In this document: positions 31,074 through 39,777 of the stretch, in pieces
Numbering within the stretch: the first letter of the stretch is position 1
Layout of the letters: each line of letters opens with the position of its first letter
Source: Candidatus Saccharimonadota bacterium
Lineage (GTDB): Bacteria; Patescibacteriota; Saccharimonadia; Saccharimonadales; UBA10212
NCBI GenBank assembly: GCA_016176605.1
Contig: JACOWW010000002.1
Span: 126,846-190,845, forward strand
Length of the DNA stretch: 64,000 bases
Direction of reading: 5' to 3'
The notes under the pieces: model-generated
What the model was told of the DNA's origin: nothing
Database searches by the model: none
The model's input: only the letters and a program-made list of their open reading frames with translations
Made by a program: the position numbers and the translations under genes

Positions 31074-31092
31074 CCAAATGCGTATCTATTCG
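30921..31092. repeat. Multi-hairpin repeat at the start of xthA (copy 2)
   Basis: Ends CGAATAAATACGCA and TGCGTATCTATTCG pair over 14 bp. One end is the host sequence coding RIYS, so the outer arm looks like an inverted copy of the target. Inner stems match those of the der copy by position with base changes in pairs. Confidence 0.8.
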
Positions 31093-31095
31093 TCA

Positions 31096-31551
31096 TCAAA
31101 TTCTACCTTCCCGGGCGATGTCGCGTTCTTGTTGGCGGCGTTTGAGGGTTTCGCGTTTATCATAGCGCTTTTTGCCGCGGCCGAGGGCGATTTTGAGCTT
31201 AATATAACGCCCACGATTTAAAACCTCCAGCGGTACGATAGTCATGCCTTGCCGCTTGGCGGCTAGTAAATTTTCAATCTCCGAACGTTTGGCCAGCAGT
31301 TTGCGGCTGCGGGTTCGTGCCGATTCATCAATTGGCACACCGCTGCTGCCGGTAATTTGGGCATTGATCAGCCATAGCTCACCACCTTTGTCTGTCACGT
31401 AGGCACCGCGCAGTTGGCCGTGGCCGAGGCGCAGGGCTTTGGTTTCCGCGCCGGAAAGAGCCATGCCTACAATTAAAGAATCACCCAGCTGATAATCATA
31501 GCGGGCTCTTTTATTGGTGATATGTCCGGTATTGCGGAGCTTCTTGGCCAT
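31096..31551 (-). CDS. smpB: SsrA-binding protein SmpB
   Basis: Partner of tmRNA in ribosome rescue. The 151-residue OB-fold protein has NKRARYDYQLGDSLIVGMALSGAETKALR and the basic tail GRGKKRYDKRETLKRR that enters the decoding centre. CATAAT ends 7 nt before ATG 31551, inside the same 15-bp palindrome found before pth. No tmRNA gene was recognised in the window. Confidence 0.96.
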   Translation of the reverse strand: MAKKLRNTGHITNKRARYDYQLGDSLIVGMALSGAETKALRLGHGQLRGAYVTDKGGELWLINAQITGSSGVPIDESARTRSRKLLAKRSEIENLLAAKRQGMTIVPLEVLNRGRYIKLKIALGRGKKRYDKRETLKRRQQERDIAREGRI

Positions 31552-31552
31552 A

Positions 31553-31567
31553 GCGCATATTATGCGC
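31553..31567 (-). promoter_or_regulatory. Palindromic leaderless promoter of smpB
   Basis: GCGCATAATATGCGC, identical to the pth element and equally placed; TTTTCT 17 nt upstream of the -10. Confidence 0.6.
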
Positions 31568-31636
31568 TGAAACTAGGAACTAGAAAATAGAAACTAGTTA
31601 AGAGTTCGGCTCAAGCTAATTCCTAATTTCTAATTC
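31568..31636. repeat. Degenerate AACTAG/TAATTCC repeats
   Basis: Same arrangement as 12254-12334: GAACTAGAAAATAG-like units, then TAATTCCTAATTTC-like inverse units. Confidence 0.55.
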
Positions 31637-32731
31637 CTATTTACTGTCACTTTGAAGTTTGGAGTTTGCGGCATTGGCGTCAGCCACTGCCTGCTTGACC
31701 ACATTCCAAACGCTAGGATCGTCTTTCTTAGTTTTTACCCAATACCACCACTCGACCCCCCAGAGGTCTATGGTGCGCATGCCGGTACTTTTGCCGTAAT
31801 CAATTCGGTCTTTCAATCTTTTGGCATCCAGTGATTTGAATTGTTCGGTCAGAGTCGCTTCGTGGATATCGTTTGGCGACCACGGTTCGGCTTGAAGCTC
31901 GTGAATTATCATGTCCTTACCCGTTAGTAGTTCGCCGCCGCCGGCCAAAGCCGCATAAAACCAAGCTGGTAGCGGGTATTCAAAGTAACGCTTAGTAACT
32001 GTCTTATCCCAGACGCGTTTGTAAACGGAGATGCCAAATTTATCAGGGCGCGGCTGCCCCAGCGGCAAGCCTATCCAATTGTTGCTGCGGCTGACTATAA
32101 CCGGATGGTATGGGTCCCACTGTTTCACCAGTTTGTATTCATATATTAGACGGTGGCGGTTAAAGTCCTTACACTCGCCAAAAACCTTCATAAAGAACTC
32201 ATTTTCCAGCTCATAAGTGGACAGGGCCGGATTATTTTTATAGCGCTCGACCACAGCCTCTATGTACTTATACAGCTTTGGCTCCCATTCCTTATCAGCA
32301 AAGCTGACCCAAGCTGGCTCATGGCATTCCGGCCAGCGCGGCTGGCGCAGGCCGATGGCTAAACTAACTTTAACACCGTATTTATTAGCCAGCGCAAATT
32401 GCCAATCCAAATCCGAAAAATCATATGTTCCCGGTGCCTGCTCGATATGTTTCCAATAACTCACCAGCCGCACCTGGCGCATGCCTAACTCGTCAAAAAT
32501 GGCCTCCAAAGTCTGACGAGGGTCGAGGCCAAAACTACGCGCATAATCCGGCACAAAAGTAGTCCCCATCACCAGCGGTTCGTCGTTGTGTTTGGCGATG
32601 TACCACTGCGCGACACCGTAACTTACGGCCGTAAAAGCGATTACGAAAGCTAAAATCACCGTCAGGATACGCTTCCAAAGCGGCTCTGGCCACAACTTCT
32701 TTAAGGTAGGTTTGAACTTCAAAAAGTGCAT
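31637..32731 (-). CDS. Membrane-anchored clan A glycoside hydrolase
   Basis: 364 residues with a span at about 21-40 and an outer TIM barrel. SYWKHIEQAPGTYDFSDLDW is typical of beta-galactosidase-like (GH42-type) enzymes. Acid/base Glu178 follows Asn (ELENEF) and a second Glu at 278 (IIHELQAEPW) fits the nucleophile after strand 7. The exact family and sugar are unknown. It may trim host or environmental glycans, or its own surface polymer. Divergent from the glycosyltransferase next to it. Confidence 0.72.
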   Translation of the reverse strand: MHFLKFKPTLKKLWPEPLWKRILTVILAFVIAFTAVSYGVAQWYIAKHNDEPLVMGTTFVPDYARSFGLDPRQTLEAIFDELGMRQVRLVSYWKHIEQAPGTYDFSDLDWQFALANKYGVKVSLAIGLRQPRWPECHEPAWVSFADKEWEPKLYKYIEAVVERYKNNPALSTYELENEFFMKVFGECKDFNRHRLIYEYKLVKQWDPYHPVIVSRSNNWIGLPLGQPRPDKFGISVYKRVWDKTVTKRYFEYPLPAWFYAALAGGGELLTGKDMIIHELQAEPWSPNDIHEATLTEQFKSLDAKRLKDRIDYGKSTGMRTIDLWGVEWWYWVKTKKDDPSVWNVVKQAVADANAANSKLQSDSK

Positions 32732-32758
32732 TAACTGTTATTCTATTAACTGACTAAT

Positions 32759-33559
32759 ATGTCCAATAAATCGCTTACGCTTAGCATAATAATACCTGCT
32801 TACGACGAAGAAGACTACATCGGTGCCTGCCTTGACAGCATTGTCGCCCAGACTGTCAAACCGCTAGAAGTCATAGTAGTTGATAATAATTCCACCGATA
32901 AAACTGTCCAAATTGCCCAAAGATACCCGTTCGCCAAAGTTCTGCATGAAAAGCGCCAGCATCAGGTATTTGCCCAGGCCGCTGGTTTTAATGCGGCCCG
33001 CGGCGATATATTGGGCCGGATTGATGCCGATAGCATTTTGCCGAAAGAATGGGTAGAAAAAGTGACCGCTGCCTTCGTGGCCGACCAAAAACTAGTAGCC
33101 GTAACTGGTGGTGCCGACCCTTACGACGTCCCGATAAGATGGGCTGGCTCGGCAATTTTCCATGGTTACATCTTTTTGGCCGGCTTAATCGGCGGGCAGC
33201 GCATGCTGTTTGGTTCGAACTGCGCGGTCACGGCCAGCGCTTGGCGAAAAATCAAGAATAAGGTGCTAATGCGGCCGGACATTTGGGAAGATTACGATAT
33301 GGCCTTCTGCCTCAAGCCGTACGGTAAAATCGGCTATATTCCGGACAATTTAGTCGGTGTGTCCTTCCGCGCCATGCACACAAATTTTAAGCACCACGTT
33401 TCATACCAATTCCGTTCTGTCCGGACGTTTTATTACCGCGCCAACCCGCTGCGTTTAGGCTTTTTTATTTTGTTGTGGATTTGGACTTTCCCAGTCTACC
33501 CTTTAGCTGCCATTGACGATTGGCTTCTTAATCAAAGAACAAAGAACAATAAACAATAA
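32759..33559 (+). CDS. Family 2 glycosyltransferase
   Basis: 266 residues. LSIIIPAYDEEDYIGACLDS starts the GT-A fold, VVDNNSTDKT follows, and RIDADS carries the metal-binding acidic motif. A C-terminal hydrophobic stretch (LGFFILLWIWTFPVYPL) should anchor it in the membrane. Likely makes a surface glycan or glycolipid; acceptor unknown. Only 27 bp separate its start from the start of the glycosidase on the other strand, so they share a promoter region. Confidence 0.88.
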   Translation: MSNKSLTLSIIIPAYDEEDYIGACLDSIVAQTVKPLEVIVVDNNSTDKTVQIAQRYPFAKVLHEKRQHQVFAQAAGFNAARGDILGRIDADSILPKEWVEKVTAAFVADQKLVAVTGGADPYDVPIRWAGSAIFHGYIFLAGLIGGQRMLFGSNCAVTASAWRKIKNKVLMRPDIWEDYDMAFCLKPYGKIGYIPDNLVGVSFRAMHTNFKHHVSYQFRSVRTFYYRANPLRLGFFILLWIWTFPVYPLAAIDDWLLNQRTKNNKQ

Positions 33560-33595
33560 GCAAAACTTATGACAATACTATTTATTGTTGACTGT
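33560..33595. repeat. Degenerate AACAATAAAC repeats
   Basis: Gap between convergent genes. Units like AGAACAATAAACAATAAG (begun inside the coding end) and an inverse CTATTTATTGTTGACTGTTTATTG could form a hairpin. Confidence 0.45.
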
Positions 33596-34180
33596 TTATT
33601 GAGCGGGGTTAGTGTGTTGGGAGCCGTTAGATTCGACCGTTACTTGGCAGGCGCTCCATAAACCCTTGTTCGCTGATTTTGCCTGTTGTTCGTAGGCACT
33701 GAATTCGACAGTTTTGCTAAATGGGAAAAAGGTGTAGGCGAAGCCGTATCCCTCGGTAATTAATTTTTGCTCTAACAGCGTGTTATCTGGCAAATAAACG
33801 TAGCGCAGCAGCCGGCCGTAGCGGTCGCGGTTGGTGTTTAACGGATCGGCCTGTAAGCGGACTCGCTGGTCGCCGATTAACCGCTTAGTATACTCTGCCG
33901 CTTCACGGCCGTAACATTCCACTGGCCGCTCCGGATGCTGCGTTTCGGGCGTGTCGACGCCGATAAAGCGCACCGTTTCGACCGTGCCGTTCATATCGAC
34001 GGTTATAGTGTCGCCGTCATCGAATTTCACTACGCCGTAAAGCCCGGGCTGACTGGTTTGCAGTAATCTTTCATGTCCGGTTAGCTTGAAGGCAAAATAA
34101 ATGCCGATGGCGACCAGCAAAATAAATACCAGCCACCAAAACCACAACCTCTTACGGTTTGGCGAATTAGTCGATTTCAA
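33596..34180 (-). CDS. Membrane-anchored thermonuclease (SNase family)
   Basis: 194 residues: an N-terminal span (about 13-30), then a staphylococcal nuclease fold. DDGDTITV and VRFIGVDTPETQHP carry metal ligands and the first Arg; NRDRYGRLLRYV has the catalytic Glu position replaced by local variation, and LLEQKLITEGYGFAY closes the barrel. It probably degrades DNA outside the cell and could feed uptake through the competence system. Its start overlaps the CobO-like gene by 4 bases. Confidence 0.85.
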   Translation of the reverse strand: MKSTNSPNRKRLWFWWLVFILLVAIGIYFAFKLTGHERLLQTSQPGLYGVVKFDDGDTITVDMNGTVETVRFIGVDTPETQHPERPVECYGREAAEYTKRLIGDQRVRLQADPLNTNRDRYGRLLRYVYLPDNTLLEQKLITEGYGFAYTFFPFSKTVEFSAYEQQAKSANKGLWSACQVTVESNGSQHTNPAQ

Positions 34181-34746
34181 TAGTCTATGCCTTTGTTGGC
34201 TAAATATTTTTTGTCGAAGTGGTGCTTAATTTTAGTCATATTGGTAGCAATATCGACTTTTGGCAGCAAATCTTTGGGAAAATCGCGGCCAGTTAAACAC
34301 AAACTGGTTTTAGGCGAGCGTTTTTTAGTAAGTTCAGCCAGTTGTTTTTTGGTTACTAATTTATGATTGACTGCATTATTAATCTCATCGCAAATCACCA
34401 GATCGAACTTACCGCTGGTAGCCGCCTGCAGGGCTTTGTTATAGGTGTCTTGGGCGGCCTTTTTATGCTGGGCCGGTGTAACATCCTTGGCGCTTAAGGA
34501 GCCGGCCTTATAAAAACCTTTGCCGCCTTTGTAAAACAGCAGCTTACTTTTATAAAGCGGCTGTATCTGGTCAATAAAGTCGTGTTCGCCGACATTCCAG
34601 TGTTTGATGAACTGGATAAAAGCCACCTTCCAACCATTGCCCAGTGCCCGGGCCATCAAGCCCACACTGGCGCTAGTCTTGCCCTTACCTTCACCAGTGT
34701 AAACCACGACAACCGATTTTTTTGTCTTATAGTCCTCAAACACCAT
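34177..34746 (-). CDS. CobO/BtuR-like corrinoid adenosyltransferase
   Basis: 189 residues with P-loop YTGEGKGKTSASVG, GNGWKVAFIQFIKHW, and a Walker B-like DLVICDEINNAV. These are hallmarks of the CobA/CobO/BtuR family that adenosylates cobalamin. Cobalamin biosynthesis is not expected in CPR and no other cob gene is here. It may salvage corrinoid or have another nucleotide-dependent role. Co-transcribed with the nuclease (4-base overlap). Confidence 0.8.
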   Translation of the reverse strand: MVFEDYKTKKSVVVVYTGEGKGKTSASVGLMARALGNGWKVAFIQFIKHWNVGEHDFIDQIQPLYKSKLLFYKGGKGFYKAGSLSAKDVTPAQHKKAAQDTYNKALQAATSGKFDLVICDEINNAVNHKLVTKKQLAELTKKRSPKTSLCLTGRDFPKDLLPKVDIATNMTKIKHHFDKKYLANKGIDY

Positions 34747-34755
34747 AAAGTTATT

Positions 34756-35253
34756 CTACAGCTTTGATGCACTTTGTTTTATATGAACGCCCCTGACAAT
34801 TGCATCCAGCATAGTACGGGTTTCATAGTTGATAGCACCTGCTTCTTGCATTGCACGCAAGGCCTGCATAACCGGAATTTCGACAGCGGGGCCCATAGGC
34901 TCATCAATACGCTCTTCGGCTATTTGTTTGATATCTTCTTTGCGGTGAAGTTCACCCATTTGGGTAATGGTATCTACCGTTTGGTCTATCAAGCCGCGCC
35001 TGATTTGACCAACTAGATCGGAATCGTTTTCTATGGCAGGGTTGACGTATTTTAGAGCAAAAATGAGAAGTTCAGTATAGTAGACTCTGCGCTGCATTTC
35101 TTTTACGATGTGGACAGCCGACATGTCCTCAATGATCTTGATTCGTTGCCTATTAGGAAAGTCTGGCGAAGGCTCAAAGCGACCATCCAAAACTGACCAT
35201 GTCCGACTTCTCTGTCCTGGCTCCTGACGATCCACTCTCGAAGGCTTTTCCAT
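34756..35253 (-). CDS. Hypothetical helical protein
   Basis: 165 residues, no family recognised. After a polar head of about 40 residues it is predicted to be all helix (IVKEMQRRVYYTELLIFALKY, MQALRAMQEAGAI), soluble. Nine bases before the CobO-like gene, so probably the first gene of that small operon. Confidence 0.5.
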   Translation of the reverse strand: MEKPSRVDRQEPGQRSRTWSVLDGRFEPSPDFPNRQRIKIIEDMSAVHIVKEMQRRVYYTELLIFALKYVNPAIENDSDLVGQIRRGLIDQTVDTITQMGELHRKEDIKQIAEERIDEPMGPAVEIPVMQALRAMQEAGAINYETRTMLDAIVRGVHIKQSASKL

Positions 35254-35318
35254 ACATATATAATAAAATAAAACTGCTAAAAACGCTAGATGTAGCGCCG
35301 CTTATGGTTATACTTACG

Positions 35319-35564
35319 CTACCTATAGCGCGCTAACGCCGCATCAATGCGCGGGCGGTCAAAACCCAAAATTAATTCGCCACCTATTTCTATCTGCGGC
35401 ACTCCCGCACTGCCGCTTTTGGACATTATGTAATGCATGGCTGCGTGGTCTTGCTCGAGGTTGATTTCTTTGTACGATATCTTCAGCTTATCGAAGTATT
35501 CTCTGGCCATCCGGCAATAGACGCACCATGAGGTCGAATAAAGTTTCACAATCGGGCTCACCAA
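35319..35564 (-). CDS. Glutaredoxin-like protein
   Basis: 81 residues, thioredoxin fold. CVYC redox pair at 13-16 after VKLYSTSW, cis-Pro in AGVPQIEIGG, and GFDRPRIDAAL at the end. Small NrdH/Grx-type reductant, likely serving ribonucleotide reductase or thiol repair. Stands alone between intergenic gaps. Confidence 0.88.
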   Translation of the reverse strand: MVSPIVKLYSTSWCVYCRMAREYFDKLKISYKEINLEQDHAAMHYIMSKSGSAGVPQIEIGGELILGFDRPRIDAALARYR

Positions 35565-35646
35565 CTAATTATATCATTACCCCTGTTTTGCATTTTGCAC
35601 TTAAGCGTACTATAGTTAAACAATAACTAAAGGAGGTTCGCTAAAA

Positions 35647-36339
35647 ATGAGACCTATTAATATTAACCGCGCGCTGGTTGCGCCGCTGCTGGCCGAGTTC
35701 TTAGGTACTGGCATCTTGGTCATGGTGGCACTGGTGTTGTCCCAAACGACAGCCGTACCTTATTTCATCGGTACAAGCGTAGCCGCCACGCTGGGCTTAA
35801 TTTATGTCTTTTTCAATAACCTTTCAGGCTCGCATTTCAATCCGGCCATTACTATTGGCGTCTGGACCGCCCGCAAAATCAGCACGCTCTGGGGCATAGG
35901 CTATATAATCGCCCAGGTCTTAGGCGCTGTCGGTGCTTGGCAGTTGTACCAATATTTCATCAATCAAACCCTTCCGGCAAAGACTACGCCATTTGCTACG
36001 CCTTCGTTTATCGCCGAAGCCGTCGGTGCGATGATTCTGGCGATGGGTTTGACCGCCGCCTTTGTTAAAGCCCTGGACACGCTAACATCGGCTTTGACTT
36101 ACGCCACGTCATTCTTCGTTGGTATCTTGGTCGCCGCTACGGCCTCAGCTGCCTTCTTAAACCCGGCCATAGCGTTGGCCATGCGCAACGTTAACTTGGT
36201 TTACGTTCTCGGCCCGATTATCGGTGCCATTGTAGGAGTCAACTTGTACATCTGGGTCTTTGGGCCGGCACCAGTTAAGGCCAAAGCCAAAGCCACTACT
36301 GTCAAAGTATTCCGCCGAGGCCGAAAAGCCAAAAAATAA
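35647..36339 (+). CDS. Aquaporin/glycerol facilitator (MIP family)
   Basis: 230 residues with six spans and two re-entrant loops, each with NPA: GSHFNPAIT (65-67) and AAFLNPAIA (172-174). The selectivity-filter positions suggest a water-type channel but are not decisive. A strong AGGAGG lies about 10 nt before ATG, and TATAGT upstream. Ends in a Lys-rich tail. Followed by degenerate AACTAGAAATTAG repeats (36343-36418). Confidence 0.92.
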   Translation: MRPININRALVAPLLAEFLGTGILVMVALVLSQTTAVPYFIGTSVAATLGLIYVFFNNLSGSHFNPAITIGVWTARKISTLWGIGYIIAQVLGAVGAWQLYQYFINQTLPAKTTPFATPSFIAEAVGAMILAMGLTAAFVKALDTLTSALTYATSFFVGILVAATASAAFLNPAIALAMRNVNLVYVLGPIIGAIVGVNLYIWVFGPAPVKAKAKATTVKVFRRGRKAKK

Positions 36340-36342
36340 AAA

Positions 36343-36418
36343 ACAGTAACCAGAAATTAGGAACTAGAAATTAGAGCGCAGTCCACATAGCTATTTACTA
36401 ATTGCTATTTGCTTTTTA
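36343..36418. repeat. Degenerate AACTAGAAATTAG repeats between convergent genes
   Basis: Same style as 12254 and 31568, with an inverse part TAGCTATTTACTAATTGC. No other content. Confidence 0.5.
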
Positions 36419-39400
36419 CTAGACTTTTCCGGTTATAAGGTCGTTTTCGAAGGCAATCATGCCGGCCAGATCCGGCGAGTAGCGTGACGCGTCAGGCAGA
36501 TCATAGCTAATAATTTTTGCATAGACTGCTTCAATAAGCTGCCTAAGCCTCTGCATGTCGTCTTTGGTGGGCACATAGCCGCGTAGTATGGCTTTTTGGC
36601 TTTCGGCTTCTAGATAGACCATTTGCCCTTCGGCGGTCCCTGCTTCAGCGCCAAGCAGCAGCGTGTAAAAAATTAACTGGGTTTTGTGGTTGTGGGCTTT
36701 TAGGGCCAAGTTTTTGTCTTTGGTGTCAAAACTTCGTAGGACTGAGCCGGTTTTATAATCAACAATGCGTATATCAGCGCCGATTTGGTCGACCCGGTCC
36801 AGTTTGCCACTTAGGTAGGCGCTGCCCATCCTGACATCTTTTAACTTTTGCTCGCTTTGGCTGCCTTTGGGCAGCGTGTAACCAAAATCACCAAACAGCC
36901 GTGACAGCGTCTTTTGGCCTTTTTGTAGGTAGCGTTTGTGCTGTGCTGGCTCCATCTGTTCATTTTTCAGGCTGATTTTAAATTCAGCCACAACCTCGTC
37001 CAGGTCAAAGTTGCTCTGGTTGGTCAGTTTTTGGCCAAGGTCCAGCGCTGCGTGTATGGCGGTCCCAAAAGACAGATGCGGCGCTTTAGCTTCGGGTAAG
37101 TTCAGTAGATTTCTTTCTTTGAAATATTGCGGGCCGCCCTTTTTGATATCTAAAAAGTTTTGCAGGTGCGTGGAACTTAAATTGTATTCTTCAAGCCGGG
37201 CTTTGATAATTTCTTTTTCTTGGCCGCCTTCAAGTGCCGGCCAGCGCAGGTTCTCTTCCAGCACCTCAAGTAGCTTCAGATTGTCAGTTTGCTCAATTTT
37301 CTTGATCGGAAATGCGCTTTGCACTATCGAGCTGGCAGCAACCTCCTGCCCGCTATGGTCTTGGTAATAGCTGCTGATGCATAGGCCCGATTTTGCCCGG
37401 GTGGCGGCTACATACATCAGCCGTACAAAATCGTCGGCGTCGTCGCCGTTTGGCTGCAGCGGCAGGTTGGCCGGCGGGATGCGGCGGCCTCCGCGCGGCC
37501 GCCAATTACGCTCAATTGCGTCGACTACAAAAACCTGATCGAACTCCAGGCCCTTGGCCTTGTGCACGGTTAACAGCTGTACAGCGTGGTTGCCAGTGAC
37601 GAATGGCGATTCGTCAGCAACTACCACGCCGTTTTGCTTGTTAATTTCGATAAATCTTACCAATTCGCTAAGCGTTGGTTCAACATGAGCGCCAAATTCG
37701 TGCACCGTCGCCCTTAGCAGTTGGATTGCTGATAGGCCGTGGAAATAGCGCTCGACATTTTGGTTCTTCAAAAAATAATCGCGGATTGGCGAGTTTAAGT
37801 CCAAACTGGTTCGCAGGCCGATTATTTGCTCCAGGGTTATTGCTAACGGCTGGCTGCTTTCGGCAGCCGCTAGCCATACAAACCAGTTGCCCAGTGCTTT
37901 GATTTTGGCTGATTTGGAATTTAGCAGTGATGGTAGCCACGGCTTGTTGGGGTAATTGTGCTCAGCAAGCCGCCAAAGCTCAACCGGGTCAAGCTCCCAC
38001 GCCGGCCAGCGGATTATTTGGGGAATCAGCGCGTTGCAGGCGTGTTTATCGCCATTTTGGATTGCCAGCAGCAGCTTGGAAACAAGGTAAACTTGTTCCA
38101 CGATCTCGTGGTCCAGGCTGTTGCTGGCCTGTTCATATCGTACTGGCACATCAAGCTTTTGCAGCAGCGCCGCCATCGTCCGTAGGCTCTCATGCCCGCG
38201 GGCCAAAACGGCGATAGTTTGCTTGGGGCTATACATTGTTTTAATCGCGCGGGCGGTTTCGCTCAACTGCAGCTCGCGCGAAGCATAGCTAAACGCCCCA
38301 ATTTCGCCGGCTAGCGGCGGGTCTGCGGCCACTAGGTTTTTATCTAGCGATTTATCGGTGTTAACCAGCCGGCTGCTGGCTTGTTTGATAATTTTTCTGG
38401 CCTGGTCCAGCAATTTTTGGGTGGAGCGGTAGTTTTGGGTCAAAACGATGATTTTGGCTGCCGGGTAGTGTTTTTTAAATCCCAGCATGTTGCTAAGCTC
38501 GGCACCGTTAAAACGGTAAATGGTTTGGTCATCATCGCCAACTGCCATCAGGTTGGGCCGGCCATTGTCACTTTCGTGTTCGGCAACCAGCCTAGCCAGG
38601 CGCAGTTGGGCCGGCGTGGTGTCTTGGAACTCGTCAATCAGGACATAGCTAAATCTTTCCTGGATATCAGCCAGCATCTGTGGCTTAGCGTTCAGTTGGC
38701 TCAGAACCTCAACCAGCATATCGGCAAAGTCATAGTACCCGCGCTGATGCAGGGCAAAGCGGTACTTTTCGTAAACATCTGCCAGCCGCAGCCACCAGTT
38801 ATTGCGCTGGCGTTCTTTGTGCATACCGCGCTGGCCCGCGACGCTCTGCACCCAGCGGCTTTTCCACTTGCCCGCGAAGGTAGTTTTTCCGCTCTCTTCG
38901 TCAGCGGCGATGGCTTCACCCAGGCTGCCAGCAATGATAGTTGAAAGCGACTTAAGCGGGTACAGGGCTTCGTCAACGTTTTGCTTTGTTAATTCATTAA
39001 CCTTAGCCTGCAGCTCGCCAAGTTTTTTAAAGGACAGACTGGCTGCGGTAATATCTGCTAATTCGGTCTCAATTTCATCTATGTAAGCCAGATTGTGATT
39101 GATTACCGTGCGCAGCTTCTTCGGCGTTAGGCCGGCCTCTTTTACCAGTTTTATGGCATCCTTGATAGAACTAAGCAGCGTATACTGCCCGGCAAATTTT
39201 TGGGCCAAGGGGTTGTCGAATGGCAGCTTGCTTACTATCGAGTCAATAACATCCAGCTGCAGCGCCTCCGGTGCCGCCGACAACTGTGCCGAGCTCCAAA
39301 AGTAATCCGGGTAAAGGTTCATGATTTCCGCAGCAAAACTATGAAAGGTGCTGGCCTGTACTCTCGCGCCTTCCGGGCCGGTCAGCTCAATAACGCGCTC

Positions 39401-39619
39401 TTTCATGTTAATGGCGGCCTTATTGGTATAAGTCAAGCACAAAATATTGTTTGCCTGGGTATCAGTATTTTTTAAGATGTACGCCACACGGGCCGATAAC
39501 AGCTGCGTTTTACCTGTCCCCGGCCCGGCCACAACCAGCAGCGGGCCATCAATGGCCTTAACCGCCCGTTGCTGCTCATCGTTCAACTTCTCAAAGGCAC
39601 TCCCAAAAGCTGTTTTCAC
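36419..39619 (-). CDS. UvrD-type helicase with RecB-like nuclease domain
   Basis: 1066 residues. Superfamily 1A helicase motifs in order: Walker A AGPGTGKTQ (31-39), TYTNKAA, LIDEFQDT, GDDDQTIYRF, QNYRS, LLTVHKAKGLEFD and VAATRAK. A C-terminal PD-(D/E)XK nuclease follows, with IHAALDLG, GKLDRVD and VDYKTG. This makes it an AddA/RecB-like end-processing enzyme, probably acting alone or with an unseen partner in double-strand break repair. Confidence 0.93.
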   Translation of the reverse strand: MKTAFGSAFEKLNDEQQRAVKAIDGPLLVVAGPGTGKTQLLSARVAYILKNTDTQANNILCLTYTNKAAINMKERVIELTGPEGARVQASTFHSFAAEIMNLYPDYFWSSAQLSAAPEALQLDVIDSIVSKLPFDNPLAQKFAGQYTLLSSIKDAIKLVKEAGLTPKKLRTVINHNLAYIDEIETELADITAASLSFKKLGELQAKVNELTKQNVDEALYPLKSLSTIIAGSLGEAIAADEESGKTTFAGKWKSRWVQSVAGQRGMHKERQRNNWWLRLADVYEKYRFALHQRGYYDFADMLVEVLSQLNAKPQMLADIQERFSYVLIDEFQDTTPAQLRLARLVAEHESDNGRPNLMAVGDDDQTIYRFNGAELSNMLGFKKHYPAAKIIVLTQNYRSTQKLLDQARKIIKQASSRLVNTDKSLDKNLVAADPPLAGEIGAFSYASRELQLSETARAIKTMYSPKQTIAVLARGHESLRTMAALLQKLDVPVRYEQASNSLDHEIVEQVYLVSKLLLAIQNGDKHACNALIPQIIRWPAWELDPVELWRLAEHNYPNKPWLPSLLNSKSAKIKALGNWFVWLAAAESSQPLAITLEQIIGLRTSLDLNSPIRDYFLKNQNVERYFHGLSAIQLLRATVHEFGAHVEPTLSELVRFIEINKQNGVVVADESPFVTGNHAVQLLTVHKAKGLEFDQVFVVDAIERNWRPRGGRRIPPANLPLQPNGDDADDFVRLMYVAATRAKSGLCISSYYQDHSGQEVAASSIVQSAFPIKKIEQTDNLKLLEVLEENLRWPALEGGQEKEIIKARLEEYNLSSTHLQNFLDIKKGGPQYFKERNLLNLPEAKAPHLSFGTAIHAALDLGQKLTNQSNFDLDEVVAEFKISLKNEQMEPAQHKRYLQKGQKTLSRLFGDFGYTLPKGSQSEQKLKDVRMGSAYLSGKLDRVDQIGADIRIVDYKTGSVLRSFDTKDKNLALKAHNHKTQLIFYTLLLGAEAGTAEGQMVYLEAESQKAILRGYVPTKDDMQRLRQLIEAVYAKIISYDLPDASRYSPDLAGMIAFENDLITGKV

Positions 39620-39645
39620 TCTTTAATTCTAACTTATGGCAACAA

Positions 39646-39672
39646 AAAAAGAGCTTTTTATGGCTCTTTCTT
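39646..39672 (-). terminator. Hairpin terminator after the metalloprotease-like gene
   Basis: AAAGAGC and GCTCTTT arms with an 8-nt loop. On the minus strand it is followed by seven T. It lies between the helicase start and the end of the next gene; it can also work on the plus strand less well. Confidence 0.7.
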
Positions 39673-39777
39673 TGCGTAACGGTGTCACCGAAGTGGGCCG
39701 CTACTAACCACCTCACGATGGCTGATTTTATGTTAATGCCGAAGCTAAAAAATAGTCAGTGAAAATTCTTACAAAGT

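Noticed and set aside
30859-31077. 72-codon minus-strand frame over the start of xthA
   Set aside because: Alternative frame of the repeat copy; no ribosome site, and it runs into xthA out of frame.
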